DNA of 64,000 bases, from assembly GCF_900589395.1 (NCBI RefSeq), contig NZ_UUIS01000019.1, forward strand, positions 94,421 to 158,420. Direction: 5' to 3'. The DNA comes from Pseudomonas viridiflava (GTDB lineage: Bacteria; Pseudomonadota; Gammaproteobacteria; Pseudomonadales; Pseudomonadaceae). The notes under the pieces were generated by a model. It saw nothing but the letters and a program-made list of their open reading frames with translations, did no database searches and had not been told where the DNA came from. A program made the position numbers and the translations under genes. Below are positions 54,179-63,108 of this stretch, piece after piece (within the stretch, counting starts at the first letter, position 1; each line of letters starts with the position of its first letter).

Positions 54179-55000
54179 ATGCGCACTTTGACACTGGCAG
54201 GCAAGACCGTTCCGGCATTGGGCCAGGGCACCTGGCACATGGGTGAAAAAAACCACCAGCGCTCGGCAGAAATCGCCGCGCTGTGCCTGGGCATCGAACA
54301 GGGCATGACCCTGATCGACACCGCAGAAATGTACGCCGACGGCGGCGCCGAAGAAATCGTTGGCCAGGCCATCGCCGGCCAGCGCGACAAGCTGTTCATC
54401 GTCAGCAAGGTCTACCCCTTCAATGCCAGCAGCGAGGGCATTCCCAAGGCCTGCGAAGCCAGCCTGCGACGCATGAACACCGACTATATCGACCTGTACC
54501 TGCTGCATTGGCCGGGCCAGTACCCCTTGTTCGAAACCGTGCTGGCCTTCGAGCGCTTGCGCGAGCAGGGCAAGATCGGCGCCTGGGGCGTGTCGAACTT
54601 CGATGTCTCGGACCTGCTGGCCCTGGATGACCCGCGCTGCGCCACCAACCAGGTGCTGTACAACCCCTCGCAGCGCGGCATCGAATTCGACTTGATCCCG
54701 TGGGCGTCCAACCGCCACCTGCCGCTGATGGCGTACTGCCCGATCGGCCAGGGCGGCGACCTGCTCTGGCACCCTGCCCTGCAGGAAGTCGCCCGGCGCC
54801 ACAACGCCACCCCGGCGCAGATCAGCCTGGCCTGGGTGCTGCGCCAGGACAACATGATCGCTATTCCCAAGGCCGTGGACCCCGAGCACATCCGCCTGAA
54901 CGTCGCGGCAGCCGATATCGTGCTCAGCCCCCAGGACCTGGCCGACATCGACCTGGCTTGGCCGGCCCCGATGCGCAAGCAGCGACTTGAGATGGTGTGA
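54179..55000 (+). CDS. Aldo/keto reductase
   Basis: A 273-aa NADPH-dependent carbonyl reductase with a TIM barrel. The catalytic tyrosine lies in LIDTAEMYADGGAEEIVG, the lysine in LFIVSKVYP, and the histidine in DYIDLYLLHWPG; the cofactor site AIPKAV is near the C-terminus. ATG at 54179 was chosen over a TTG five codons upstream. The natural substrate is unknown. The next gene downstream is under its own iron-regulated promoter. Confidence 0.9.
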   Translation: MRTLTLAGKTVPALGQGTWHMGEKNHQRSAEIAALCLGIEQGMTLIDTAEMYADGGAEEIVGQAIAGQRDKLFIVSKVYPFNASSEGIPKACEASLRRMNTDYIDLYLLHWPGQYPLFETVLAFERLREQGKIGAWGVSNFDVSDLLALDDPRCATNQVLYNPSQRGIEFDLIPWASNRHLPLMAYCPIGQGGDLLWHPALQEVARRHNATPAQISLAWVLRQDNMIAIPKAVDPEHIRLNVAAADIVLSPQDLADIDLAWPAPMRKQRLEMV

Positions 55001-55118
55001 AGTGTCTGTGGATGCCATTGGGCGAGTCGCCGGTGGCGTGAAGGGCAAAGGCTTGGGCACCTTGAGCACGTTCTGAACGCCGCCCTTGTCAAGCACCCGT
55101 GTTTACGCCAACAATGTA

Positions 55119-55131
55119 GAGAATCATTCTC
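55119..55131. promoter_or_regulatory. Fur box upstream of the sigma factor gene
   Basis: GAGAATCATTCTC is a perfect palindrome with the core spacing of the Fur 19-mer (GATAATGATAATCATTATC family). It lies 15 bp before the sigma factor start, so repression in iron-replete cells is expected. Confidence 0.82.
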
Positions 55132-55146
55132 ACATACACGGCTGCC

Positions 55147-55647
55147 ATGTCTGCACTCGACTCCTGCTCGCTGCACCACCTCTACCAGCAACACCACGGC
55201 TGGCTGAATGCCTGGCTGCGCGCGCGGCTGGGGCATTCGAGCGATGCGGCGGACCTGGCCCAGGACACCTTCATGCGGGTGCTGACGGCGCGCAATGTCG
55301 AGGTGATCCGTGAGCCGCGCACCTACCTGAGCGCCATTGCCCGGGCCCTGATGATCGACAGATTTCGCCGTCGGGCCGTCGAGCAGGCGTACCTGGATGC
55401 CTTGATGCTGCGCCCGGAACCGCTGGATATTTCGCCGCAGACCCGGCTGTCGATCATCGAAACCCTGACGGCCGTGGACGCCATGCTCGACGGGCTGGGC
55501 GAGCGCACTCGCTCGATCTTCCTGGCCGTGCAACTGGAGGGCTTGAGCTACGTGGCCGTTGGCGAACGGCTGGAGGTCTCGGTGACAACGGTGAAGAAAC
55601 ACATGGTCCGCGCCATGACCGAGTGCCTGTTATTGGTGGAGGACTGA
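55147..55647 (+). CDS. FecI-type extracytoplasmic function sigma factor
   Basis: A 166-aa iron-starvation sigma factor. Region 2 is recognisable in HHLYQQHHGWLNAWLRARLGHSSDAADLAQDTFMRVL and region 4 in LEGLSYVAVGERLEVSVTTVKKHMVRAMTECL. It directs transcription of the TonB-dependent receptor gene once released by the adjacent FecR-type protein. The FecR gene begins 3 bp after its stop. Confidence 0.93.
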   Translation: MSALDSCSLHHLYQQHHGWLNAWLRARLGHSSDAADLAQDTFMRVLTARNVEVIREPRTYLSAIARALMIDRFRRRAVEQAYLDALMLRPEPLDISPQTRLSIIETLTAVDAMLDGLGERTRSIFLAVQLEGLSYVAVGERLEVSVTTVKKHMVRAMTECLLLVED

Positions 55648-55650
55648 GCC

Positions 55651-56589
55651 GTGCTGGATCGCAGCGTGCTTGAAGCGGCAGCCACCTGGTACGTGCAGCT
55701 CAGTGCTGCCGCGCCAGGCCAGGCCGACCGCAGCGGCTGGCAGGCCTGGCTGGAGCAGGATGCCCGGCATGCCCAGGCCTGGGCGCGAGTGGAGAAACTG
55801 CAGCACCAACTGAGCGGGCTGCCTCAGGAGGTAGCCCTGCCGACCCTGGCTGGCGCCCGCGCACGGCGACGCTCGGTGGCCAAGGTGCTGGGCCTGCTGC
55901 TGGCCCTCGGGGCCACCGGCTGGGGACTTGATGCCATCGAGCCTTTGCCCGCACGGCTGGCAGCCTTGCGCACCGGCAAGGGCGAGCGGCGTCAGGTGCA
56001 ATTGGCCGATGGCAGCCAATTGCACCTCAACACCCACAGCGCCGTGGACATTCACTACAGCGCCAGCCTGCGCGAAGTGCGTCTGCATCACGGCGAAGTG
56101 CTGATCGACACCGCCAGGGACCCATCCGCACGGCCTTTCGTCGTGCACACGCCCGAAGGCAGTGTTCACGCCCTGGGCACGCGCTTCAGTGTTCGCAGTG
56201 AAGCGGCGCAAACCGAGGTCCGGGTACTGCAACAGGCGGTGGAACTGCGCCCGTCAGCTAACCCTGTCGGTGTGCTGCGCCTGGAGGCAGGCCAGCAGGC
56301 GCGCTTCGATCAAGCCCACTTGGGTAAACCCACGCCCCTGCCCGCCCATAGCGATGCCTGGCTGCAGGGTCGGTTGATGGTACTGGAGTGGCGCCTGGCC
56401 GATTTGCTGGTGGAGCTTGAGCGCTACCGGCCCGGTGTCTTGCGGTGCAGCGAAGCGGTGGCCGACTTGCGGGTATCGGGCGGGTTCGATCTGGACCATA
56501 CCGATGTCATTCTGGAAAACCTGGCCCTGTCACTGCCGGTGCACGTGCGCTACCTGACGCGGTATTGGGTGTCGATCGAGGCGGTATGA
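55651..56589 (+). CDS. FecR-type transmembrane anti-sigma factor
   Basis: A 312-aa regulator. It has an N-terminal cytoplasmic DUF4880/anti-sigma helix block (ATWYVQLSAAAPGQADRSGWQAWLEQD...HAQAWARVE), a membrane segment near 85-103 (VLGLLLALGATGWGLDAI) and a periplasmic FecR domain (RRQVQLADGSQLHLNTHSAVDIHYS). It starts at GTG 55651 with GGAGG overlapping the sigma gene's end. It relays the receptor's ligand signal to the sigma factor. Confidence 0.92.
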   Translation: MLDRSVLEAAATWYVQLSAAAPGQADRSGWQAWLEQDARHAQAWARVEKLQHQLSGLPQEVALPTLAGARARRRSVAKVLGLLLALGATGWGLDAIEPLPARLAALRTGKGERRQVQLADGSQLHLNTHSAVDIHYSASLREVRLHHGEVLIDTARDPSARPFVVHTPEGSVHALGTRFSVRSEAAQTEVRVLQQAVELRPSANPVGVLRLEAGQQARFDQAHLGKPTPLPAHSDAWLQGRLMVLEWRLADLLVELERYRPGVLRCSEAVADLRVSGGFDLDHTDVILENLALSLPVHVRYLTRYWVSIEAV

Positions 56590-56687
56590 ACAATCGTTGG
56601 GGCCGAACGTGCCCATTGTCTCGCCGTTTAAGGCGTACTGATTAAACAAAATAACTTACTGATTTTATTGGCTATCAGATTTCCCTG

Positions 56688-56827
56688 GTAGGAGCGCGCT
56701 TGCCCGCGACCGAGTGCGTCAGCAGTCGTAAATTTTCAGCGTTTCGCAGATTTATAGCCGTGAATTCTCAGCGTTTCCGAAATTTTGCGAGCGCTGCGCA
56801 CTCGGTCGCGGGCAAGCGCGCTCCTAC
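56688..56827. repeat. REPIN-like long inverted repeat, copy 3
   Basis: It starts GTAGGAGCGCGCTTGCCC and ends GGGCAAGCGCGCTCCTAC, with matching CGCGACCGAGTGCG inner arms. It is the most symmetric copy in the window and separates the anti-sigma gene from the receptor. No other gene is present in 56590-56977. Confidence 0.87.
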
Positions 56828-56977
56828 ACCGGTCGCATGGTTGTTGCGCTTTAGCCGGGCGACAGGGAGACGGACAAAAAACCCCGCTCAAGGGTTGCTG
56901 ATTTTCATTCTCATGCGGCCATGCACTGAAGCGGCGAAAACGACCGCATGTGTGCCACGCCAACCCAGGAAAATCCG

Positions 56978-59392
56978 ATGTCCCGTCTCCCTTTGCCCTG
57001 CGCCGTCCACCTGGCCCTGTTCGGCCTGATCGCCCTGCCCCTGATGGCCCCGGCAAGCTTTGCCGCCGAGCAGAATCAGGCCGGCCGTTTCGATATCGCC
57101 CCAGGCCCGCTGGGCACGGCATTGAGCCAGTTCGCCGTCGCTGCCGGAGTGACGTTGTCGTTCGCCAGCAGCCAGACCCATGCCTTGACCTCGCCCGGCC
57201 TGCAAGGCAGCTACACCGTGGAGCAAGGCATTGAGCAATTGCTGGCCGGCAGCGGTCTGCAAGCACAACCGCAGGGCAATGGCAGCTTCGTGCTGGTGGC
57301 ACGAGCCCTCCCCGGCGACACGGCGATGGAGCTGGGGGCGGTGAGCATTTCCGGCAAGGCGCCAGGCTCGACCACCGAAGGTTCCGGGTCCTATACCACC
57401 GACTCCTCCAGCAGCTCGACGCGCCTGAACCTGTCGCTCAAGGAGACTCCACAATCGGTCACTGTGCTGACCCGTCAGCGCCTGCAAGATCAGAAGCTCG
57501 ACACCCTCACCGATGCCCTGGACGCCACCACCGGCATCACCGTGATTCGTGAAAGCCTCGGTGCCGACAGCACCTCGTACCTTTCGCGCGGCTTTGCCAT
57601 CAGCAACTTCGAGATTGATGGCGTACCGACCTCCTCGCGCATGGATAACTACACGCAGAACACCGCCATGTACGACCGAGTCGAGGTGGTGCGGGGCGCC
57701 ACGGGTCTGATCAGCGGCCTGGGCAACCCGTCGGCGACCATCAACCTGATCCGCAAGCGCCCCACCGCTGACCCGCAAGTCGTGCTCTCGGCCGAGGCCG
57801 GCAGTTGGGACCGTTACGGCCTGAGCGCCGACGTAGGTGGCGCGCTGAACGACAGCGGCACTCTGCGCGCACGCCTGGTCGTCGACCAGAAAGACCAGCA
57901 CGCCTGGGTCGATCGCTTCAGCCAGGACACCTCGACGTTCTATGGCATCACCGAGCTTGACCTGAGTGACTCGACCTTGCTGACCCTGGGTCTGAGCCAT
58001 CAGGTCACCCATGCCAATGCGCCGATGCGCACCGGTTTTCCGCTGTTCACCGTCGATGGCGGGCGCACCGACATCAAGCGCTCGTTCAACAGCGCGCCCG
58101 ATTGGTCGTACTACGATCGCGAGCAAAGCACCGTGTTCACTTCGGTCGAACACCAGTTTGCCAACGGCTGGAGCGGCAAGCTCGAATACAGCCATGCACG
58201 CAACGACTATGACACCGTGGTCACTTACATGGACGGCGCCATCAACCCGGCCACCGGTGCCGGCGGCTACATCATGCCGACCCGCTGGCAGGCCACACCG
58301 ACCCAGGACAACCTCGATGCCTACGCCACGGGTGGCTTCAACCTGCTGGGCCGCGAACACGAACTGATCACCGGCATCACCCTGTCACGCCTGGAAGAGC
58401 GTGGCACGCCCAACTACGGCGGCTGGCAGCGTCCGGGCAGCCGTTACCCTGGCACGATCGACAACATTTATACCTGGGACGGCCAGTCGCCCAAGCCGTC
58501 GTTCACCAAGACCGGCGCCAGCGACCTGACCGAAACCCAGTACGCTGCCTTCCTGACCTCACGCTGGCACCTGACCGACAAGGCCAGCCTGATCCTCGGC
58601 AGCCGTGTGGTGGACTGGAACCGTGAAAGCAAGGACTGGCTGTACAGCGGCAGCAACAGCAAGGCCGAGCGCACCGAGAACGGCATCGTGATTCCTTATG
58701 CCGGCTTCGTCTATGACCTGAACGACACCTGGACCGCCTACGCCAGCTACACACAAATCTTCAATCCACAGAGCGCCAGCATCCGCGACGTCAAAGGCAC
58801 GCCGCTGGACCCGCAGGAAGGCACCGGCTACGAGGTGGGGGTAAAAGCCAGTTTTAATGACAATCGCCTGAACACCAGCCTGGCCCTGTTCCGGGTCGAA
58901 CAGGACAACCTCGCCGTGGCCGACGGCAACCTGCTGCAACCCAACGGCTTCCAGGCCTACAAGGCCGAAAACGGCACCACCAGCGAAGGCGTCGAACTGG
59001 AATTCAACGGCGAGCTTCTCGATGGCTGGCAGTTGAGCGGCGGTTATTCCTACAGCGTCAGCTTCAACGATGACGACCAGCGCATCGTCACCGAAATCCC
59101 GCGCAACAGCGTCAAGCTGTTCACCACCTACCGCCTGCCCGGTGCACTGGACAAACTGACTGTCGGCGGCGGGCTGAACTGGCAGAGTGAAACCGGCTAT
59201 AACCTCAGCTACGCCACCACCCAGAGCAGCTATGCCCTGGCCAGCCTGATGGCGCGCTATCAGGTCAATTCGTCGATGTCGGTGGCCGTCAATGTCAACA
59301 ACCTGTTCGACAAGCAATACCTGACCACCACCGCTGCCGGTCTGTATGGCGCACCGCGCAATGTCATGACCACCCTGCGCTACGCCTACTGA
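56978..59392 (+). CDS. TonB-dependent siderophore receptor with signalling domain
   Basis: An 804-aa outer-membrane receptor. It has a signal peptide (about 1-33), an N-terminal STN signalling domain (FDIAPGPLGTALSQFAVAAGVTLSF ... GLQGSYTVEQGIEQLLAGSGL), a plug (LKETPQSVTVLTRQRLQDQ, VEVVRGATGLISGLGNPSATINLIRKRP) and a beta barrel ending in an aromatic residue. The STN domain fits control by the FecI/FecR pair just upstream. ATG at 56978 has AGGAAA before it. It resembles FpvA/FoxA-type hydroxamate siderophore receptors; the ligand is not determined by sequence. Confidence 0.93.
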   Translation: MSRLPLPCAVHLALFGLIALPLMAPASFAAEQNQAGRFDIAPGPLGTALSQFAVAAGVTLSFASSQTHALTSPGLQGSYTVEQGIEQLLAGSGLQAQPQGNGSFVLVARALPGDTAMELGAVSISGKAPGSTTEGSGSYTTDSSSSSTRLNLSLKETPQSVTVLTRQRLQDQKLDTLTDALDATTGITVIRESLGADSTSYLSRGFAISNFEIDGVPTSSRMDNYTQNTAMYDRVEVVRGATGLISGLGNPSATINLIRKRPTADPQVVLSAEAGSWDRYGLSADVGGALNDSGTLRARLVVDQKDQHAWVDRFSQDTSTFYGITELDLSDSTLLTLGLSHQVTHANAPMRTGFPLFTVDGGRTDIKRSFNSAPDWSYYDREQSTVFTSVEHQFANGWSGKLEYSHARNDYDTVVTYMDGAINPATGAGGYIMPTRWQATPTQDNLDAYATGGFNLLGREHELITGITLSRLEERGTPNYGGWQRPGSRYPGTIDNIYTWDGQSPKPSFTKTGASDLTETQYAAFLTSRWHLTDKASLILGSRVVDWNRESKDWLYSGSNSKAERTENGIVIPYAGFVYDLNDTWTAYASYTQIFNPQSASIRDVKGTPLDPQEGTGYEVGVKASFNDNRLNTSLALFRVEQDNLAVADGNLLQPNGFQAYKAENGTTSEGVELEFNGELLDGWQLSGGYSYSVSFNDDDQRIVTEIPRNSVKLFTTYRLPGALDKLTVGGGLNWQSETGYNLSYATTQSSYALASLMARYQVNSSMSVAVNVNNLFDKQYLTTTAAGLYGAPRNVMTTLRYAY

Positions 59393-59457
59393 AGTCACTA
59401 TCGCCACGACAGCGCGCTACACTGGCCGGCGTTTGCCCATACATGGCCGAGGTAGAA

Positions 59458-59988
59458 ATGCGTTGCGTGGTGATCGGCACCAGTGGAGCCGGCAAGTCGA
59501 CCTTTGCCCAGGCGTTATCGAAGGCGGCCGAGTGCCCCTGGATCGAACTCGATGCCCTGTACTGGGGGCCGCACTGGCAGGCCGTGGCGCACGAGCAGTT
59601 CCGGCGTGCAGTCATCGACGCGATACAGGGCGACTGCTGGGTCGCCGATGGCAACTACAGCGCCGTGCGCGATGAACTCTGGTCACGGGCCACCCATGTG
59701 GTGTGGCTCAACTATGGGCGCTGGACGGTGTTCCCACGGGTGCTGTGGCGCACCGTGCACCGAGGGCTACGGCGTACGCGACTGTCCCACGGCAACCGCG
59801 AATCGCTGCGCATGGCATTTTTGTCCAGAGATTCGATCCTGCTCTGGTCGTGGTCGACCTTCAGCAAGAACCGACTGAAGTTTGCCCGCCTGCGCGAACA
59901 GGCAGATTTTGCGCACCTGCAATGGACCGAGATTCGTCGGTCTGCACAGGCCAGGGCGTTTATCGAGCGGCATCGCCTGCAACACTGA
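59458..59988 (+). CDS. P-loop NTPase of adenylate-kinase/FlaR (topology modulation) type
   Basis: A 176-aa nucleotide-binding protein. The Walker A motif GTSGAGKST lies at residues 6-14, and the next strand WIELDALYWGPHW is the pattern of small 'adenylate kinase-like' ATPases. C-terminal half is arginine-rich. ATG at 59458 has GAGG 5 bp upstream; an in-frame ATG at 59443 is an alternative. Biochemical role unknown. It lies 65 bp after the siderophore receptor, perhaps with its own promoter. Confidence 0.8.
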   Translation: MRCVVIGTSGAGKSTFAQALSKAAECPWIELDALYWGPHWQAVAHEQFRRAVIDAIQGDCWVADGNYSAVRDELWSRATHVVWLNYGRWTVFPRVLWRTVHRGLRRTRLSHGNRESLRMAFLSRDSILLWSWSTFSKNRLKFARLREQADFAHLQWTEIRRSAQARAFIERHRLQH

Positions 59989-60021
59989 ACGAGCTTCGAT
60001 GGGTGGCCATCGCTACCCGCC

Positions 60022-60591
60022 CTACTCCCACTGCACCGCAAAGCGATAGTTGATGTCGACACCCCGTACCTGCAGCGGCCCCTCGCGCAGGCTCAGGATA
60101 AACTCGAACGCCGGTTGCAGGCTCCCTTCACGTTCGATCTCACCGGCCAGCACCTGCACTTCATACCAGCCATTGGCAACCTCGATGGTCGGCCGGCCCT
60201 GCGCCGGATCGGCGTAGCGCTGCAACAAGTCTTCCACTTCCACAGGCGTAAAATCCTGCAGGATGCGCCAGGTAAACAGGTGCACGCGGCCGCTTTCGAC
60301 CTGCAACACATAACCGTCGCGCCGGTGCTGCAAACGGCTGCCCGGCTTGAACAGTTCGGGCTCGGTGTCATCCAGGGTGAACAGCACGGTGTAAGGGTGG
60401 TTCTCGACCCCTGCCAGCGGAATCAGCACGCCCTCCAGCACAGCACGGTCGCCGCTGTCATTGCTGACGAACTCGGCAGCCAGGTCGTCGCCCAACTGCT
60501 GTTCATCCTTGAAGCGCTGCAGCCGCCTGATGTCGCCAAGCAGGAAGTAGTCGATCAGGTCGTTGAGCACTTCGGGGAATTCATACTGCAT
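60022..60591 (-). CDS. Uncharacterised protein
   Basis: A 189-aa soluble acidic protein without signal peptide, starting MQYEFPEVLNDLIDYFLLGDIRRLQRFKDEQQ. It is rich in beta strands later (VHLFTWRILQDFTP, YEVQVLAGEIEREG). I do not recognise a family. It lies 29 bp downstream of a lipoprotein gene on the same strand, so the two may be one transcript. The in-frame start at 60639 would add 16 residues. Confidence 0.65.
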   Translation of the reverse strand: MQYEFPEVLNDLIDYFLLGDIRRLQRFKDEQQLGDDLAAEFVSNDSGDRAVLEGVLIPLAGVENHPYTVLFTLDDTEPELFKPGSRLQHRRDGYVLQVESGRVHLFTWRILQDFTPVEVEDLLQRYADPAQGRPTIEVANGWYEVQVLAGEIEREGSLQPAFEFILSLREGPLQVRGVDINYRFAVQWE

Positions 60592-60620
60592 GGGGCATCC
60601 TTGAACACGCGTGGCGGTAG

Positions 60621-61091
60621 TTATTTTTGGTTGGCGCAATCGATAACGCTGGCCTGGGTGATGATGTCCTGCGCATCGGTAAACAGGGTGATGTTGCAGT
60701 AATAGTCGATGACCGTCTCGTTCTCGTAGTAGCCGACCGGGCGGTACACCGGGGTGCTGTTGACCGGCATGATCCCGGTCGCGCCGCCACCGCCGATCAC
60801 CGCGTAGGTCGTTTGCTCACCGACGTATTCGGTGCCGGTCTGGACAAAGACCTTGTCCGGACCCACATGCGTCTGCAGCCGGTTCCAGGCGTAGAAACCG
60901 CCACTGCCATACGAAGACGGCCCCATGCCGTGGTCCGGCTTGCCAAACAGGTCAAAGGCCGTTTTCGCGGGCTGCCCTACCAAGCGCTCGGCAGCCTGCT
61001 GAATGTCATTGCCCTGATTTTTTGCAGGACCTGCACATCCGCTGATCACAAACGTGAGTAGGGCAATACTGGCGAATTTCATTGAGGACAT
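60621..61091 (-). CDS. Predicted lipoprotein
   Basis: A 156-aa protein with a lipoprotein signal, MKFASIALLTFVISGCAG. The mature part (about 135 aa) contains a glycine-rich loop (VIGGGGATGI) and four aromatic-rich strands. AAGGAG lies nine bases before the ATG at 61091; ATG 61082 is also possible. Pattern 'AAERLVGQPAKTAFDLFGKPD' suggests a BamE-like or SmpA/OmlA-type small fold, but this is a guess. The next gene downstream (60022) may be cotranscribed. Confidence 0.72.
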   Translation of the reverse strand: MSSMKFASIALLTFVISGCAGPAKNQGNDIQQAAERLVGQPAKTAFDLFGKPDHGMGPSSYGSGGFYAWNRLQTHVGPDKVFVQTGTEYVGEQTTYAVIGGGGATGIMPVNSTPVYRPVGYYENETVIDYYCNITLFTDAQDIITQASVIDCANQK

Positions 61092-61225
61092 GACACAGAC
61101 TCCTTGTGCTTGGGTAATGAGCTGACACAGCCTGCAACTGACCTACGGACGCCGGCAAGCAACGGTAAGTTCAATGCGCAGGTCCAGGCGCCGGAATCGG
61201 GCTCGGCCTCGCTCATGACACGCGG

Positions 61226-61648
61226 CTACTCCATTGCCGGGTTATAGAGCCCCAGGTATTCGACAGTGGCCGTGCTCTGGGGCAAACGCCAATCCGCCTG
61301 GGTCGCTGGAGAGCGCCGGTCACCCCAGATTGCATTGACGCCTACCAGGATGAAATGGCTGAACCGCGCCGCCTGAGCATTGAAGACCTGCTGCTGCGAC
61401 ACGTCGTGAATCTGCGATTTCACGTAGTCGGCATCATCGACCAGCTCGACAAAATCGGCATCCATATAGAACTCCAGTTCGTCCCTCAGCCGCCAGGTCG
61501 GATTGCTGTTTTCCCAGGCACTGTACTGGGCATCGGTGGCCGATGCCGGCGGCTCGGGCGCCCACTGCTCGAAGGCATACTCGCGTGCCGCCAGGTCGCT
61601 GCTGAACGTGGCGGCGAACAGATGAAAGGTCCAGGCGTCGTCAGACAT
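61226..61648 (-). CDS. Uncharacterised protein, possible immunity-type fold
   Basis: A 140-aa acidic cytoplasmic protein starting MSDDAWTFHLFAATFSSDLAAREYAFEQW. Starts further upstream at 61699 or 61792 are possible. The order of an early aromatic strand, acidic helices and EFYMDADFVELVDD is reminiscent of small immunity proteins such as Imm22, but I cannot show homology. No toxin gene is adjacent. It is divergent from the HEAT-like gene, 100 bp away. Confidence 0.5.
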   Translation of the reverse strand: MSDDAWTFHLFAATFSSDLAAREYAFEQWAPEPPASATDAQYSAWENSNPTWRLRDELEFYMDADFVELVDDADYVKSQIHDVSQQQVFNAQAARFSHFILVGVNAIWGDRRSPATQADWRLPQSTATVEYLGLYNPAME

Positions 61649-61748
61649 GGGCGGCGTTTCTCGCTGGGTGATGGGCCGGTTTTGAACTTGAAGGGTCATT
61701 GAGGTCTTAGCACCACAGACGCCCACAAGCGCAAAAAAGGATTGAAGC

Positions 61749-63101
61749 GTGAACACGATACAAGACTGGCTGCAAAGGTTGAATGCCCGCAAGACACCGG
61801 CCCCGGACTGGCAGGGCCAGCATCACCTGGAGGCGCTGCGCTTGATCGAGCAGGTCGGGACCGGGGTCACCTGGGTCGAGCTGAGCCGCCATCGCAACGG
61901 GTTCATCCGCGAGATCGCGGTGCGCACGCTGTGCGAGCAGCCCTCCCCCGAGGCCTTGAACGCCTTGATCGAGCGCCAGAACGACTGGGTGCCGCAGATA
62001 CGCGAACTGGCGGTCCAGGGCGTGGTGCATTACCTGGTGCCATCGCGCGCCGAGTCATTGCTATGGGCGCTGGAGCCGTTGATGGCGCTGGCCGCCCAGC
62101 ACCGCGCCGACCATGGGCCTGTCCTGACGAAGGTGCGGGCCGTCCTGCAATTGCCCGAAAATCGCGCTCAGGTGCATGCGCATTTCCTGACCCGTCAAAG
62201 CAAGGCGGCGTGCTACCTGTTCGACCTGTTGCTGAACAATGACCCGGCACCGCAGGCGCTGCTGCGCAACGCCCTGGCCCATCGCGAGGTGACGGTGCGG
62301 TTGCTGGCCATCGCGGCCTGCCAGGCCTTGCCGATCGAAGACGCCCGCCCACTGCTGCTGGGCGCACTGGCGCAACCGGGGGCCAAGGTGCGGGTCTGCG
62401 CGATGCGCGCCTTGCTGCCGCTGCTCGACGACCCAAAGCCCGTGCTGCGCACGGCCTTGCTTGATGCCGCGCCCTCGATCCGCAACCTGGCGCACTGGAT
62501 GGCAGCACGCAATGAGGTCGATGCCCGTGCAGTATTGAGCAAACGTCTGGCGCAGCCACTGCCCACCGGCAAGCGCGAGTGGCTGGGTGTGCTGGGCCTG
62601 GCGGCGGAATTGAACGTCGAGCTTCCCGGGCACTGGCAGGTGCAGGCGTTGCAGGGCGCCTGCGCCAGCGTCAGGAAAATCATCGTGCGCCGGCTGGGTG
62701 CAGACCAGTTGCCCGAGTTGCTCAACGCGCTGGATGATCCGGCCGAGGGCGTATTTAATGCCGCCATTGCCGGCCTGGACGCTCTGGCCTGGGCCACGAT
62801 CAAGCATGAACTGGATACGCGCCTGGCCAGGGACTGGCATCACCTGCCGGCGGCCCGACGCATTGCCCTGTTCGGTGTACGCCCGCAATGGCAACAGGTG
62901 GCCTTTTTGCTGGCACGCCTGGATCAGGAGCCTGAACGCATGGCTCTCTGGCTGCGGCAGCTGAACCTCTGGTGCCACCGTCAGTACCACGTGGTCGACC
63001 ACACCACCTCCAGGGCCGAGCGCAGCCTGCTGATCGAACGACTGCAGGCCTTGGCAGAGCGTGGCCTGCTGGACCGCGATAATGTCAGCCGTATCGTTTG
63101 A
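61749..63101 (+). CDS. HEAT/armadillo-like helical repeat protein
   Basis: A 450-aa soluble protein, all helical, with about ten irregular two-helix repeats (for example PAPQALLRNALAHREVTVRLLAIAACQALP, DARPLLLGALAQPGAKVRVCAMRALLPLL). Such proteins serve as scaffolds. It starts at GTG 61749. The next gene starts 7 bp after its stop, so the two form an operon. I see no enzymatic motif. Function unknown. Confidence 0.72.
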   Translation: MNTIQDWLQRLNARKTPAPDWQGQHHLEALRLIEQVGTGVTWVELSRHRNGFIREIAVRTLCEQPSPEALNALIERQNDWVPQIRELAVQGVVHYLVPSRAESLLWALEPLMALAAQHRADHGPVLTKVRAVLQLPENRAQVHAHFLTRQSKAACYLFDLLLNNDPAPQALLRNALAHREVTVRLLAIAACQALPIEDARPLLLGALAQPGAKVRVCAMRALLPLLDDPKPVLRTALLDAAPSIRNLAHWMAARNEVDARAVLSKRLAQPLPTGKREWLGVLGLAAELNVELPGHWQVQALQGACASVRKIIVRRLGADQLPELLNALDDPAEGVFNAAIAGLDALAWATIKHELDTRLARDWHHLPAARRIALFGVRPQWQQVAFLLARLDQEPERMALWLRQLNLWCHRQYHVVDHTTSRAERSLLIERLQALAERGLLDRDNVSRIV

Positions 63102-63108
63102 GGCGCGT

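Noticed and set aside
56898..56920. Fur-like sequence before the TonB receptor (GATTTTCATTCTCAT)
   Set aside because: Roughly half of the 19-mer matches and it is not palindromic. The convincing Fur site is upstream of the sigma factor gene.
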